64,000 nt of DNA, from positions 1-64,000 of the forward strand of contig CAZSAT010000013.1 in the NCBI GenBank assembly GCA_964604675.1. Reading direction: 5' to 3'. Shown one piece after another: positions 28,681 through 37,371 of the stretch. The DNA is from CAZSAT01 sp964604675. Lineage in GTDB: Bacteria > Myxococcota_A > UBA796 > CAJQPC01. The position numbers and the translations under genes were made by a program. Every line of letters begins with the position of its first letter. Positions within the stretch are counted from its first letter, which is position 1. The notes below the pieces were generated by a model. That model made no database searches. It worked only from the letters and a program-made list of their open reading frames with translations, and had not been told where the DNA came from.

Positions 28681-29118
28681 GTGTCCGAAGCTGCGATCTG
28701 GATCCTCAAGGCCGAGCTGATCGAGCGCACGATCGAGCTGTTCCACCGCATCGACCGGGGCGAGCAACCGCTGGGCGCTTACTTCGCCGACGAGGTCGAC
28801 TGGTGCCTGTCCTTCGCCAAGCCCGTGGTGCGCAAGACCCGCGACGAGATCACCGCCGAGCTCCAGGCCGAGTACCAGCGGGAGCTGCCAAAGATGCGAC
28901 ACGACCTGGGGTGCTTCCGGGCGGCGGTCGAAGGCGACCACGTGCGTGTGTACGCCACCGGGTTCCGATACACCTTCACGACCGTGGTGAACGACCGGGC
29001 CGAGCAGGAGTACCGCGTGAAGGCCGCGGCGGCCGACACCGAGTGCGTGTGGCGGGTGTCGGACAAGCGCATCACGGGGTTCTTGTTCGACATGTCGGCG
29101 GTGTACGTGGACACCTGA
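28681..29118 (+). CDS. NTF2/SnoaL-like protein
   Basis: A 145-aa protein. GTG 28681 follows GGAGG by 7 nt, better than an ATG at 28657. The sequence AELIERTIELFHRIDRGEQP, then LGAYFADEVDWCLSFAKPVVRKTRDEITAELQ, fits the SnoaL/NTF2-like cone fold (helical start, then curved sheet), with RVYATGFRYTFTTVV and CVWRVSDKRITGFLFDMS as later strands. Many members are small isomerases or ligand binders; no catalytic residue can be assigned. It follows the SDR-MaoC gene by 33 bp in the same direction and may act on its product. Confidence 0.75.
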   Translation: MSEAAIWILKAELIERTIELFHRIDRGEQPLGAYFADEVDWCLSFAKPVVRKTRDEITAELQAEYQRELPKMRHDLGCFRAAVEGDHVRVYATGFRYTFTTVVNDRAEQEYRVKAAAADTECVWRVSDKRITGFLFDMSAVYVDT

Positions 29119-29147
29119 TCCGCGCGTTGGGGCCTACTCCCCGCGGA
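29119..29147. terminator. hairpin between convergent genes
   Basis: TCCGCG (29119-29124) pairs with CGCGGA (29142-29147), with an inner GGGG/CCC pairing, between the NTF2-like stop (29118) and the dipeptidase stop (29134). It could end transcription in both directions. No T-run. Confidence 0.4.
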
Positions 29148-30381
29148 CCTCCTCCCAGAGCTGGAGGAACCGTTCGGCGGAGCGGAGCATCGGCTCGAGG
29201 TCCACGCCCTGTTCCTCCACGCGCTGCCAGTGTTGCGGGAGCAGCCCGGGATGACCCAGGCCGAGCGTGTCGATGGGCAGCGTGGCTTCGGCCCTCGGGG
29301 AACAACCGTGGCGGCCGTGGGTGGGCCGGGAGTGGTTGAGCCAGCCGTTCCAGTCCGAGGACCAGCCCGTGGCCAGCTGGGTGCGTTGGCTGGGGGTCAG
29401 GGCCGACGCGTCCTCCACGTCGAAGATCGCGGGCCCGATCCGATCGACCAGGTCCTGCGTCTGCTGGACGTGGAAGGCGAAGCTCTCCAGCGTGCCCTCA
29501 CAGACGCTCGCGGGCACGGCGATGCTCGGGTGGTGAGGGCGCAGGGCGTCGCCGGAGAGCGCCAGGTTGAACACGCCACCCTGGGCGTAGATGGCCTGCA
29601 CCTGCTCGTTCGAGAAGCTGCGCTCGGAGTCGCGAAGCGTGAGCAGCTGGCCGTGGGTGACGACCGGCGGGATGCCGTTTTCGGCCATGAGCACGAGGGA
29701 CTCGTCGATCGCGGCCTGCGACATGTGCGTGAGGTCGACCAGGATGCCCGCTGCGTCGAGCTCGACCAGGGCCTCGCGGCCGCGCTCGGTGAGGCTCCGA
29801 TCGGCGCCGCTGCGCCGCTTCCGGTTCCCTCTCCGGTTCAGGGCCACGCCCAGGGCACCGGGCAAGAGCGCCGCCCCGCCGAGCTCGTCGTCGAAGAGGT
29901 GGATGAGCGTGACCAGGGCCACGCCCTGCTCGGCCCAGAAGGCCGCGTCGTCCGGGTCCGTCAGGATCTTGCGACCGCCCTCGATGCTGTGGACGACGAC
30001 CATCTTGTCGGTCGTCGCGAGCAGCTCCCGAGCCTCCTCGGGGGAGCGGGCCAGCGCGTACCGATCGGGGTGGGCGGCCACGAAGTCTTCCACGTAGGCG
30101 AGCTGGCGCAGGATGAGGCGGCGCGCCCGGGTGGGCGTGCGCGCCCGCTCGGCGGCCATGGCGGCCGCCAAGAAGATCCGCACGCCGGACGCGGCGAGGT
30201 AGGGCTCGTGCACGGTCTGGCGAAAGGTGTGTCGCCAGGTGACGCGCGGGGTGCGGTCCGTGAGCCCGCGTCGAAACATGGGCCAGGGCTGGTGCATGGC
30301 CGGGTGGGCCTGCCAGTCGATCTGCACGCGCACCTCGTCGGCGTCGGAACACAGGGCGCTGGCGAGCATCAGGGCGAGCAT
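29134..30381 (-). CDS. M19 (renal dipeptidase-like) protein, exported
   Basis: A 415-aa protein. ATG 30379-30381 chosen; an ATG six codons up overlaps the divergent gene. MLALMLASALC gives a short signal, possibly a lipobox. Membrane-dipeptidase motifs: VVHSIEGG (bridging Glu), GILVDLTHMSQAAIDES (first zinc His), PPVVTHGQLLTLRDSERSFSNEQ (second His and RN/RS segment). The usual first ligand motif DxHxD is replaced by DWQAHPAMH near residue 22, so the first metal site must differ. Family knowledge: M19 enzymes hydrolyse dipeptides and some beta-lactams or D-aminoacyl peptides. Activity is uncertain given the changed site. Confidence 0.8.
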   Translation of the reverse strand: MLALMLASALCSDADEVRVQIDWQAHPAMHQPWPMFRRGLTDRTPRVTWRHTFRQTVHEPYLAASGVRIFLAAAMAAERARTPTRARRLILRQLAYVEDFVAAHPDRYALARSPEEARELLATTDKMVVVHSIEGGRKILTDPDDAAFWAEQGVALVTLIHLFDDELGGAALLPGALGVALNRRGNRKRRSGADRSLTERGREALVELDAAGILVDLTHMSQAAIDESLVLMAENGIPPVVTHGQLLTLRDSERSFSNEQVQAIYAQGGVFNLALSGDALRPHHPSIAVPASVCEGTLESFAFHVQQTQDLVDRIGPAIFDVEDASALTPSQRTQLATGWSSDWNGWLNHSRPTHGRHGCSPRAEATLPIDTLGLGHPGLLPQHWQRVEEQGVDLEPMLRSAERFLQLWEEVRGE

Positions 30382-30397
30382 GGGATACGCAGGACAC

Positions 30398-31285
30398 ATG
30401 ACCCGCGTCGACCTGCACCGCCACCTCGAGGGCACCATTCGCGTCAGCACCGTGGCCGAGACCTGCCGGGCTCGAGGGCTGGCGGTACCGCCCTTGGAGG
30501 TCCTGGAGCCCACCCCGCTGCTCACCGCGCTGCAGCGCTTCGACGGCTTCCGCCTGGCGGTCACCGGACCGGCCGCCGTGGAGCGCATCTTCCGGGAGGC
30601 CGTCGAAGACGCGGTCGCGGAGGGCCTCACGGCGCTGGAGCTCCGCTACAGCCCCTACACCCTGGCCCGGGCGGCTGGCATGGAGGTTCGTGCGTTGGTG
30701 GAGCTGCTCGCCGGCCTGCCGGCCACGGTGGAGTTGCCGGTGTCGCTGGTGGTGATCGTGTCGCGGTCTCGCGGTCTCGAGGCTGCGTGGGAGGTGGTCC
30801 GAGCGGTGGAGGATGTGGAGGTGGCCGGGGCGGACTTCGCGAGCGACGAGGTCCGCGTCCCCACCCGGGCGTTCCAGGAGGTCGCGGCGGCCTTTCACGC
30901 CCGTGGTCTTCCCATCACCGTGCACACGGGCGAGGGCACGCCGCCCGCAGCGATCCGGGAGGCCCTGGCGCTTCCGGGTGTGCTGCGGCTCGGCCATGCG
31001 GTGTCGCTGGCGGACGACGAGTCGGTGATGGCCGAGGTCGTGGAGCGCGGTGTGGTGGTGGAGTGTTGCCCGACGTCGAACGTGCGCGTGGGGCTGGCTT
31101 CCTACCAGGACCACCCCGCGCAGCGCATGGCGGAGGCCGGCGTGCCGCTGGTGCTCTGCACCGACGACCCGACCTTGTTCCGCGTGGACCTCGAGCACGA
31201 GCTGAAGGTCGCGCGTGGCTGGGGCTGGAGCGAGCACCGGATCGAGGACTGCATGAAGCGTGCGGAGTCGGCGCGCTTCTGCTGA
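30398..31285 (+). CDS. add: adenosine deaminase family protein
   Basis: A 295-aa protein; ATG 30398 with AGGA 4 nt upstream. Motifs in order: VDLHRHLEGTI (zinc His pair, residues 7 and 9), LELRYSPYTLA, PITVHTGEG (zinc His and the catalytic Glu of HxGE), RLGHAVSL (catalytic His), VVECCPTSNVRVG, VLCTDDPTLF (zinc Asp and neighbouring Asp). It is about 40 residues shorter than typical bacterial Add (about 335), mainly at the ends. Family knowledge: zinc-dependent deamination of adenosine to inosine or a related aminopurine. Because of its length it could be an adenosine-deaminase-like protein with a modified substrate. Divergent from the M19 gene (16 bp between starts). Confidence 0.9.
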   Translation: MTRVDLHRHLEGTIRVSTVAETCRARGLAVPPLEVLEPTPLLTALQRFDGFRLAVTGPAAVERIFREAVEDAVAEGLTALELRYSPYTLARAAGMEVRALVELLAGLPATVELPVSLVVIVSRSRGLEAAWEVVRAVEDVEVAGADFASDEVRVPTRAFQEVAAAFHARGLPITVHTGEGTPPAAIREALALPGVLRLGHAVSLADDESVMAEVVERGVVVECCPTSNVRVGLASYQDHPAQRMAEAGVPLVLCTDDPTLFRVDLEHELKVARGWGWSEHRIEDCMKRAESARFC

Positions 31286-31312
31286 GGAGTGGGCCGGAGC
31301 TGCGTGTCGAGC

Positions 31313-33184
31313 TCAGTCCCCTCGAACGAACCATGGGCTCGACCACGCCGCGCCACCATCTTCCTGCACGGCCCGGACGTACGCGTAGCCCCCGGGAACC
31401 AGCCGGACCGGCCACGTGGCGCGGCACGTGCGCGCGCCGCCACAGGCTTCCGTGGCCACCACCGAGCCGTCCTGGATCAGGTCGAGGCGGTCGAGCTCTG
31501 CGACCCCGACGGCCACCGCGACCACCTGCTCGGCGCCGGCGGGTACATCGCCGCCGACACCCTCGCCGTCGAGCGTGGCGCGCAACACGATCCGAGGGCC
31601 GTTGGTGGCGTAGGTGCGCCGGCCGCGGAGGGCGGCCAGCACCCCTTCGCGGGTCAGGTCTTCGGTGAGCACGGCGGCGAGGCCACCGGTGCCGGACACG
31701 AGGTGGGCGAGGCCGGGGTGGCCGTCGTGGCTGTCGCCGCTGCCCACCAGGCCGAGCTTGTAGCCGCGGTCCAGGGCCGAGCGCACGTCGTGCCCGTCGA
31801 CCCAGCCGTAGATGCGCCTGGGGGTGTCGGCCGACTCGCTCGAGCCGTGCACGCTCGCGATCTCGGTCAGCGGCTCCAGCACGGGGTCGGGCGGGATGTC
31901 CCAGTTCGTGGCGATGGGGCCTCCCGACTGGTGGTGCGCGAAGGTGAGCGCCTCCTGGCCGCGGAGGCTCGCCCAGAGCTGCTCGGGGTGCTCGCAGTCG
32001 GGGTCCGTGCTGTCACAGATGCTCGCCGTGTCGGAAAAATGGATCACGTGCCGGTGCCCATGGATCCAGCTCGTCCACTCGTAGCCGAGCAGCGACACGA
32101 ACTCGCCCGGCACGTTGGCGGCCCGGGTGGCGGCCTCGATCTCGGACCACCAGCCGGGCGTCTCGGAGAGCGGCAGCAGACCCCAGTGGTCGTGGTCGGT
32201 GAGGCACACGATGTCGAGCGCGGCGACGTCCCGGGCGTAGATCAGGAAGTCTTCGGGGGTGCCGGTGCCGTCGGACAGCTGCGAGTGACCGTGCAGATCG
32301 GCCCAGCGGATCGGTGCGCCCCCGAAGCCGACGACCAGCGGGTTGGACTCGGCATACGCCGTGCCGTCCTCGACCTCGAAGCGTCCCACGACGCGGTACA
32401 CGCCGGGGGCGCTGGGGGTGATGGTCGTGCGGGTGAGGCCTCCCGTGGTCTGCACGCTCGCGGGCACGGCGACGCCTTCTGCGGCCAGCTCGACCGGCCC
32501 GTCCCAGGCGACGTGGGCGTTGCCCTCGGCGTCCAGCACGGCCACGGTGAGCGCCACGGCCTGCCCTGGCTCCGCCGTGCTCGGCACGGAGAGCACCAGG
32601 CGTGCCGGCGTCCCGGCGTGCACCTCGATCGTCGGGCCCTCCGCGAGGGCTCGTCGCACTCCGTCGCCATCGCCGTCCACCGCGAACCAGAACCGTGAGG
32701 CCTCTGCATAGCGGTCGGCGCGGCCCGTGTAGGTGACCTCCAGGGTCTCGCCGGGGAGCAGGGCTCGGTCGGGCCGCAGCGCGACGAGCCCCTGGGCGAC
32801 CACCTCGGCGGTGAACGCGAGGCCGGCGACCCGGGTCTGCACCGTGGTGTAGCCGGGAGCCTCCGGGTGGGTGAGCTGCGCGTTCGACCACCCCCAGAAC
32901 GGCGGCACCTGGAAGTACACGGCGCCCTCCTCGGCGACGCCCAGCGGACCCACCTCGAAGCCCAGCGTCCAAGCACCCGAGCTGCCGGCCTGGATGCGCT
33001 CGTCACCGGCGATGAGCCAGGCGCGTCCCTGGCCGTCGGAGGGGTGGCGCGGGGCCTCCCGGTCGGCGCGTAGCTGGGCCACGAGATCCGCCTTGGCGGT
33101 CGCCGGCAGGACCTCGGGCGCGGGCTCTGGAGGGGCCGAGGGCTCGGGTTCCGAGGGCGTGGCGCAGGCGAGGAGGAGGAGCAC
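31313..33184 (-). CDS. lipoprotein with PHP-type metallophosphoesterase domain (DUF3604-like)
   Basis: A 623-aa protein. GTG 33182-33184 opens VLLLLACATPSEPEPSAP, a lipobox at Cys7. The N-terminal half contains beta-sandwich domains (GVYRVVGRFEVEDGTAYAES; RLVLSVPSTAEPGQAVALTV). At about residues 294-325 comes the PHP signature WADLHGHSQLSDG, then IVCLTDHDHWG; further metal-site motifs are RHVIHFSD, FAHHQSGG, ASVHGSSE and GSGDSHDGHPG. Family knowledge: PHP domains bind a tri-metal centre and hydrolyse phosphoesters; DUF3604 lipoproteins are secreted, of unknown substrate. All expected His/Asp ligands appear present. Convergent with the adenosine deaminase gene. Confidence 0.88.
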   Translation of the reverse strand: MLLLLACATPSEPEPSAPPEPAPEVLPATAKADLVAQLRADREAPRHPSDGQGRAWLIAGDERIQAGSSGAWTLGFEVGPLGVAEEGAVYFQVPPFWGWSNAQLTHPEAPGYTTVQTRVAGLAFTAEVVAQGLVALRPDRALLPGETLEVTYTGRADRYAEASRFWFAVDGDGDGVRRALAEGPTIEVHAGTPARLVLSVPSTAEPGQAVALTVAVLDAEGNAHVAWDGPVELAAEGVAVPASVQTTGGLTRTTITPSAPGVYRVVGRFEVEDGTAYAESNPLVVGFGGAPIRWADLHGHSQLSDGTGTPEDFLIYARDVAALDIVCLTDHDHWGLLPLSETPGWWSEIEAATRAANVPGEFVSLLGYEWTSWIHGHRHVIHFSDTASICDSTDPDCEHPEQLWASLRGQEALTFAHHQSGGPIATNWDIPPDPVLEPLTEIASVHGSSESADTPRRIYGWVDGHDVRSALDRGYKLGLVGSGDSHDGHPGLAHLVSGTGGLAAVLTEDLTREGVLAALRGRRTYATNGPRIVLRATLDGEGVGGDVPAGAEQVVAVAVGVAELDRLDLIQDGSVVATEACGGARTCRATWPVRLVPGGYAYVRAVQEDGGAAWSSPWFVRGD

Positions 33185-33363
33185 CTTCCGAGAATAGTCT
33201 GCCGGGTGCTGCACGCCAGGTCTTCGTGGGCGCGACCAGCCAGCTGCACGAGCTCGCGCTCGCCCCCGACCCAGGCGAGTTCGTGCCGACGCTCGTGGAC
33301 CAGGACGGCGCTGAGGTGCGGCGACGCTTCCAGGTGTTGGCGGCTCCCCAGGTCGGCGTCGGC

Positions 33364-36300
33364 TCAGTAGCTGTCGTACCGCCGGATCCGGGCCGCGCTC
33401 TCGGCCTCGGCGTCGTAGTTGTAGCGCTCGGCTTCGCGCAGGGCGTTGAGCTCCAGGTACTCGGGCTCGTAGTGGTAGTTGCGGGTCTCTCCGGGGCCGC
33501 GGCTGACCAGCCAACCGTCGGAGATCTCGAGCGCCTGGTACACACCGCGCAGCTCGACGATGCGGCCGATCCAGTAGTCGTGCAGCTCCTCGACCCGGGC
33601 CAGCTCGTGGCCTTCGTCGTCGTTGTCGCGGGCCCGCGCGAGGAGGCGCTGCTCCTCGTCCTTGAAGGTGTCGAGGTCGGACTCGAGGAGCTGACGCCGC
33701 TGCCCGAGCCCGCGCAGATCGAAGACCTGCTCGCTCTCCGCGGTGCTCGCGTCCTGATCGGTGGCGCTGAGCACCTGCACGCAGCGGTAGAGGTCCGACA
33801 TCACCTCGGCGAGGTGGTCGAGCATCTCGAGCTTGGCGCGGGGGAAGCGGAAGGTGTCGCAGCGGGTGATGGCGTTGCGCAGATCCAGCGCGCAGCGGTG
33901 ATGCACCAGCAGCTCGGCGCGGCCGGTCTCGGCGCGTTCGGCGCCGCTCGCGATCCAGCTCGCGGTGTCGGAGTCGCACGACGCGTGGGCTTCCTCCACC
34001 TCCCGGTAGGCGATTTGATGCGACAAGAGCGCGGCCGGCCACTCGAACATCAGCCCGGCAGCGCCCCCCTCGCGGGTGTGGTCGCCCATCCGCATGCCCC
34101 AGTTGCGCAGGCAGTGGTTCATGGTCGTGACCCCGTCGGGTCCGGCGGCCTCCATGAAGTGCGCGAAGGCGGTGCAGTGGGCGAGCATCACCGCGCGCTC
34201 GGGGTCGGCTTCGACCCAGCGGGCCTCGGGCTGGGGGTCGAGCAGGTTGGAGCGCAGGCGGAACCACGCGGAGCGCACCCGCTCGGTGGGGCACGCGCTC
34301 CAGTTGCTGTGGTCGCTGGCCCGGCCGATCACGGTCTGCAGGCTGCGCTCGTCGAGGGTGAAGCCGCGCACGCTGGTCAGGGTGCGGCGGATCTCGCGCT
34401 CCACGCTCGCTCTCGGGGCCTGCGCGAGGGCGCGCTCGTACCAGCTCCCGGTGGGCGCGCCGGTGCTGTGGTCGGCGCCCAGGTTGGCCACGCTCTCCGA
34501 CCGGTCGGTGCGCGTGAGGTCGATCCGCGTGCCGTGCTCGTCGACAGAACCGGTGGCGGCGCCGGTCGTGCTGTCGTCGTGCACGCCGATGCCACCGACG
34601 TCGAGCCCGCCGCCGTAGGTGCGTCCGCCCGACACGGTGCCCTCGAGACCGTCGTCCTCGTTGTGGTGCACGTCGGAGCTGAAGGTGCTGTCGATGTCGA
34701 GGTTCGCGCCCAGGGGGCCGATGCCGAGGGTGGCGTCCTGCTCGGTGGTGTGGCCTTCGGTGTCGCGCCACCCGTGGAGGTGGGCAGCCACCTCCTCGTC
34801 TTCTTCCAGGTCCTGGAGCTCCTGGGTGTTGCTGGCGCCGAGGATGCGGTCGTAGAGCGATGCGTAGTCCGGGAGCTCGGGATCGAGGTGGAAGGTGCTC
34901 CCGAAGCCCGCCGTGTCGGACTCGGCGTAGCGTCCGCCTCCGGAGGCCGCGCCGTAGCCCATCGTGCCGCCCGCATGCCAGGCGTCGGCGCTCTCGAAGC
35001 GCACGCTCACCACCGACATCCGACGCCCGTCGATGGTCTCGCTGCCCACGGTGACCTGGCGCGTGCGGGAGGCACTGCCGCCGACGTCCACGCCCGCGCT
35101 CCCGGATCCGTGGGTGCCGCTGCCGCCCACGCCACCCCCCGCGTGGGCCTCGAGGGTGAGCTGGTAGCTGTCGCCGGCTGGCAGGTTCCGTGCGGCGTCG
35201 GCGTCGACCACCGACGCCGCCCCCAGCTCGCTGGCGTCCATCTCGTCGAGAGCCGCGGACATCCGGTTGAGCAGGCTCATCTCGGGCAGGGCGCTGCCGG
35301 ACTGGCCGTCTGCAGCAGCGTCGAGCTCGTCGAGGTAGTGCGTGGCCTCGGCGTCGGTGAGCAGGTGCGTGAACACGAGCTGGGCGGACCCGCCTGCGTT
35401 GGCGGTGGCGTTCGCGGTGCCCGTGGTGTCGGTGCCTGTGGCGTCGGTCTCGCCGTCGACGCCGACCCGCCCGGACAGCTCCGCGCCGACCCGCACCGTG
35501 AGCACGAGGTTGTAGGTGCCCGGAGCGCCGGTGACCGGCTGCACCTCGACGTCGAAGCGTCCGTCGCCGCTGGCGCGTCGACGGGTGCTGACCGCGCCGT
35601 GGTCGCGGTCGACCTGGCTGGCCCGTGAGCCGGTGAGCCCGTCGGCGCCGACGCCGATCTGCCCTTCCTGGCGCCGGGTCTCGCTGGTCTGGTCGTCGCC
35701 CGAGCCGTGCACGACCTGCTGCTCGCGGGTGCGGCCGAGGCTGGCCGCGTCGGTGGTGAGCTGGGCGGTGGTCTGCACGCTGTCGCTGGTCTGCCGGCGG
35801 TCGTCGCCCGTGCCGTGGACCTGGGTGGTCTGCTCGCCCCAGCTCCCCTGGCCCCCGACCTCGCCGTCCTGCCCCACCACGAGGCCACCTCCGCGGGTGG
35901 TCTGTGTGGACACGCTCTCGAAGTCGTCGGGGTGCTCGCCCTGCACCGCGACGGTGTCGGTGCTGACGCGCTGCTGGCCGACGCCGCCGCCGACCGTGGT
36001 GGTGGTGGTGCTGCCGCTGGTGCTGGTGAGGCTGCCGCCGTCGGCCTGGGTCTCGGTCTCGGTGGTCGTGCTGCCGGAGGCGTAGGTGCCCGCGAGCACG
36101 TTCAGGTCGGCCGAGGTGCTCTGCTGCAGCGTGGTGCCGACCTCGCGGAGCCTGGCCACGACGCGGGTCTCGGTGGCCTCTGCGTAGGCGGCGTAGTTCT
36201 GCTCGTCGACCTGCTCCGCGGCCGTGAGGAGCATGTCCTGAGCCTCGGAGACGGCGAGGAACTCGTCGTAGAGCGCCATGGCGCGCTGGTTGAGCTCGCC

Positions 36301-37284
36301 GCTGCGGGCCACCGCCTGGTCGTCGGTGAGCCCCTCGCGCACCTGGGAATCGGGGTTGGTGAGGTCGCGGATCACCGTGTCGACGCTGTCGAGCTCGGCC
36401 TGGAGCGCGTCGATCCGACCCTGCATGCCCGACGCGGTGTCGCGCAGGGCGCTCTGCACGCTGGTGGCCGTGGCCCGCGCGTCGACGTGGGTGGTGGTGT
36501 CGTGCAGCGTGGTGGTGTCGGTGCGGCTCAGGCCGGTGAGGCTGACCTCGGACGCTTCGGTGGAGCCCGACGTGGTGGTGCGGCCCTCCGTGTCGGTGCC
36601 GTAGGTCATCTCGCTGGTGGTGGTGCTTCGCGAGCCGCCGCCTGGGACCGACTCGCGGGTGGTGCCGGTGCCCTGCAAGGTCTGGTGCTCGGGCTGCGAC
36701 GGGTCGGGCTCCCAGACCGCTTCGTCGCTGCCCACGTAGGTCTGGGCGACGCGCTGGAGGTCGCCGCTCTCGGTCTGGGAGAAGGCTTCCTGGTACCAGT
36801 GCAGGAAGTCCTCGTTCATCGGCGTGGCCGCGCCGCCGGTGCTGACCTGGGGCTCCAGGGCCTGCCCGGACAGCACGGCCTGGGCGCCCGCTCGGGCCTC
36901 CCCCTCCGCATCGCCCCCGCGGGGATCGCCGCTGCCGTCCTGTTGCTTCACGTGGACCAGCTCGTGGGCCACCAGCTCCGGGTCCGGCCGACCGGTCTCG
37001 TCGAGGGTGGCGGGGTGCACGTCGATCTCGGTGCCTTCGGTGACCGCGGCGGCGCTCCGCTGCTCGGCCCGACCGCTGGACGCGATCCGGACCTGGTCGA
37101 GGTCGGTGCCCAGGCTCTGCTCGGCCATGGCCTGGAGCCCCGGGTCGAGGTTCGGGTCCACGCCTTGCTTCAGCTGTCCCTGGGCGAAGCGGTTGCCGCG
37201 GGAGGGCGACGCGTCGGGCGCACCGCCTCCGCCTCCGCCCCTGGGGCGCGTGGGCTTGCGCTGGCGACGGCGTTGCTTGGCCAC
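33364..37284 (-). CDS. giant eCIS-core (DUF4157) protein
   Basis: A 1306-aa protein with GTG start 37282-37284 and GGAA 5 nt upstream. A very basic start (MAKQRRRQRKPTRPR) and a Gly run lead to the eCIS-core/DUF4157 domain (about 30-120): LDQVRIASSGRAEQRSAAAV, then PELVAHELVHVKQQ with HELVH (107-111), the metallopeptidase-like HExxH. Residues 130-1000 are Thr/Gln/Ser-rich and repetitive (alternating TTTT-type strands), probably beta-helical. The last 300 residues are helical, with possible coiled coil. Family knowledge: DUF4157 proteins are associated with extracellular contractile injection systems, often as cargo. No tail or sheath gene lies in this window, so it is an orphan here. Confidence 0.88.
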   Translation of the reverse strand: MAKQRRRQRKPTRPRGGGGGGAPDASPSRGNRFAQGQLKQGVDPNLDPGLQAMAEQSLGTDLDQVRIASSGRAEQRSAAAVTEGTEIDVHPATLDETGRPDPELVAHELVHVKQQDGSGDPRGGDAEGEARAGAQAVLSGQALEPQVSTGGAATPMNEDFLHWYQEAFSQTESGDLQRVAQTYVGSDEAVWEPDPSQPEHQTLQGTGTTRESVPGGGSRSTTTSEMTYGTDTEGRTTTSGSTEASEVSLTGLSRTDTTTLHDTTTHVDARATATSVQSALRDTASGMQGRIDALQAELDSVDTVIRDLTNPDSQVREGLTDDQAVARSGELNQRAMALYDEFLAVSEAQDMLLTAAEQVDEQNYAAYAEATETRVVARLREVGTTLQQSTSADLNVLAGTYASGSTTTETETQADGGSLTSTSGSTTTTTVGGGVGQQRVSTDTVAVQGEHPDDFESVSTQTTRGGGLVVGQDGEVGGQGSWGEQTTQVHGTGDDRRQTSDSVQTTAQLTTDAASLGRTREQQVVHGSGDDQTSETRRQEGQIGVGADGLTGSRASQVDRDHGAVSTRRRASGDGRFDVEVQPVTGAPGTYNLVLTVRVGAELSGRVGVDGETDATGTDTTGTANATANAGGSAQLVFTHLLTDAEATHYLDELDAAADGQSGSALPEMSLLNRMSAALDEMDASELGAASVVDADAARNLPAGDSYQLTLEAHAGGGVGGSGTHGSGSAGVDVGGSASRTRQVTVGSETIDGRRMSVVSVRFESADAWHAGGTMGYGAASGGGRYAESDTAGFGSTFHLDPELPDYASLYDRILGASNTQELQDLEEDEEVAAHLHGWRDTEGHTTEQDATLGIGPLGANLDIDSTFSSDVHHNEDDGLEGTVSGGRTYGGGLDVGGIGVHDDSTTGAATGSVDEHGTRIDLTRTDRSESVANLGADHSTGAPTGSWYERALAQAPRASVEREIRRTLTSVRGFTLDERSLQTVIGRASDHSNWSACPTERVRSAWFRLRSNLLDPQPEARWVEADPERAVMLAHCTAFAHFMEAAGPDGVTTMNHCLRNWGMRMGDHTREGGAAGLMFEWPAALLSHQIAYREVEEAHASCDSDTASWIASGAERAETGRAELLVHHRCALDLRNAITRCDTFRFPRAKLEMLDHLAEVMSDLYRCVQVLSATDQDASTAESEQVFDLRGLGQRRQLLESDLDTFKDEEQRLLARARDNDDEGHELARVEELHDYWIGRIVELRGVYQALEISDGWLVSRGPGETRNYHYEPEYLELNALREAERYNYDAEAESAARIRRYDSY

Positions 37285-37371
37285 TTCGTTCCATATCGGG
37301 TCGCGGTCATCTCGGGTGCACGACCGCCCGCCCTTCCTGCTCTTGCAGGGCTGCTCAGCTTCGAGCCCGGG

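Noticed and set aside
33185..33363. A possible short gene in the 179-bp space between the PHP lipoprotein and the eCIS protein.
   Set aside because: Readable frames exist on both strands but lack a start codon with a Shine-Dalgarno, and no frame stands out.
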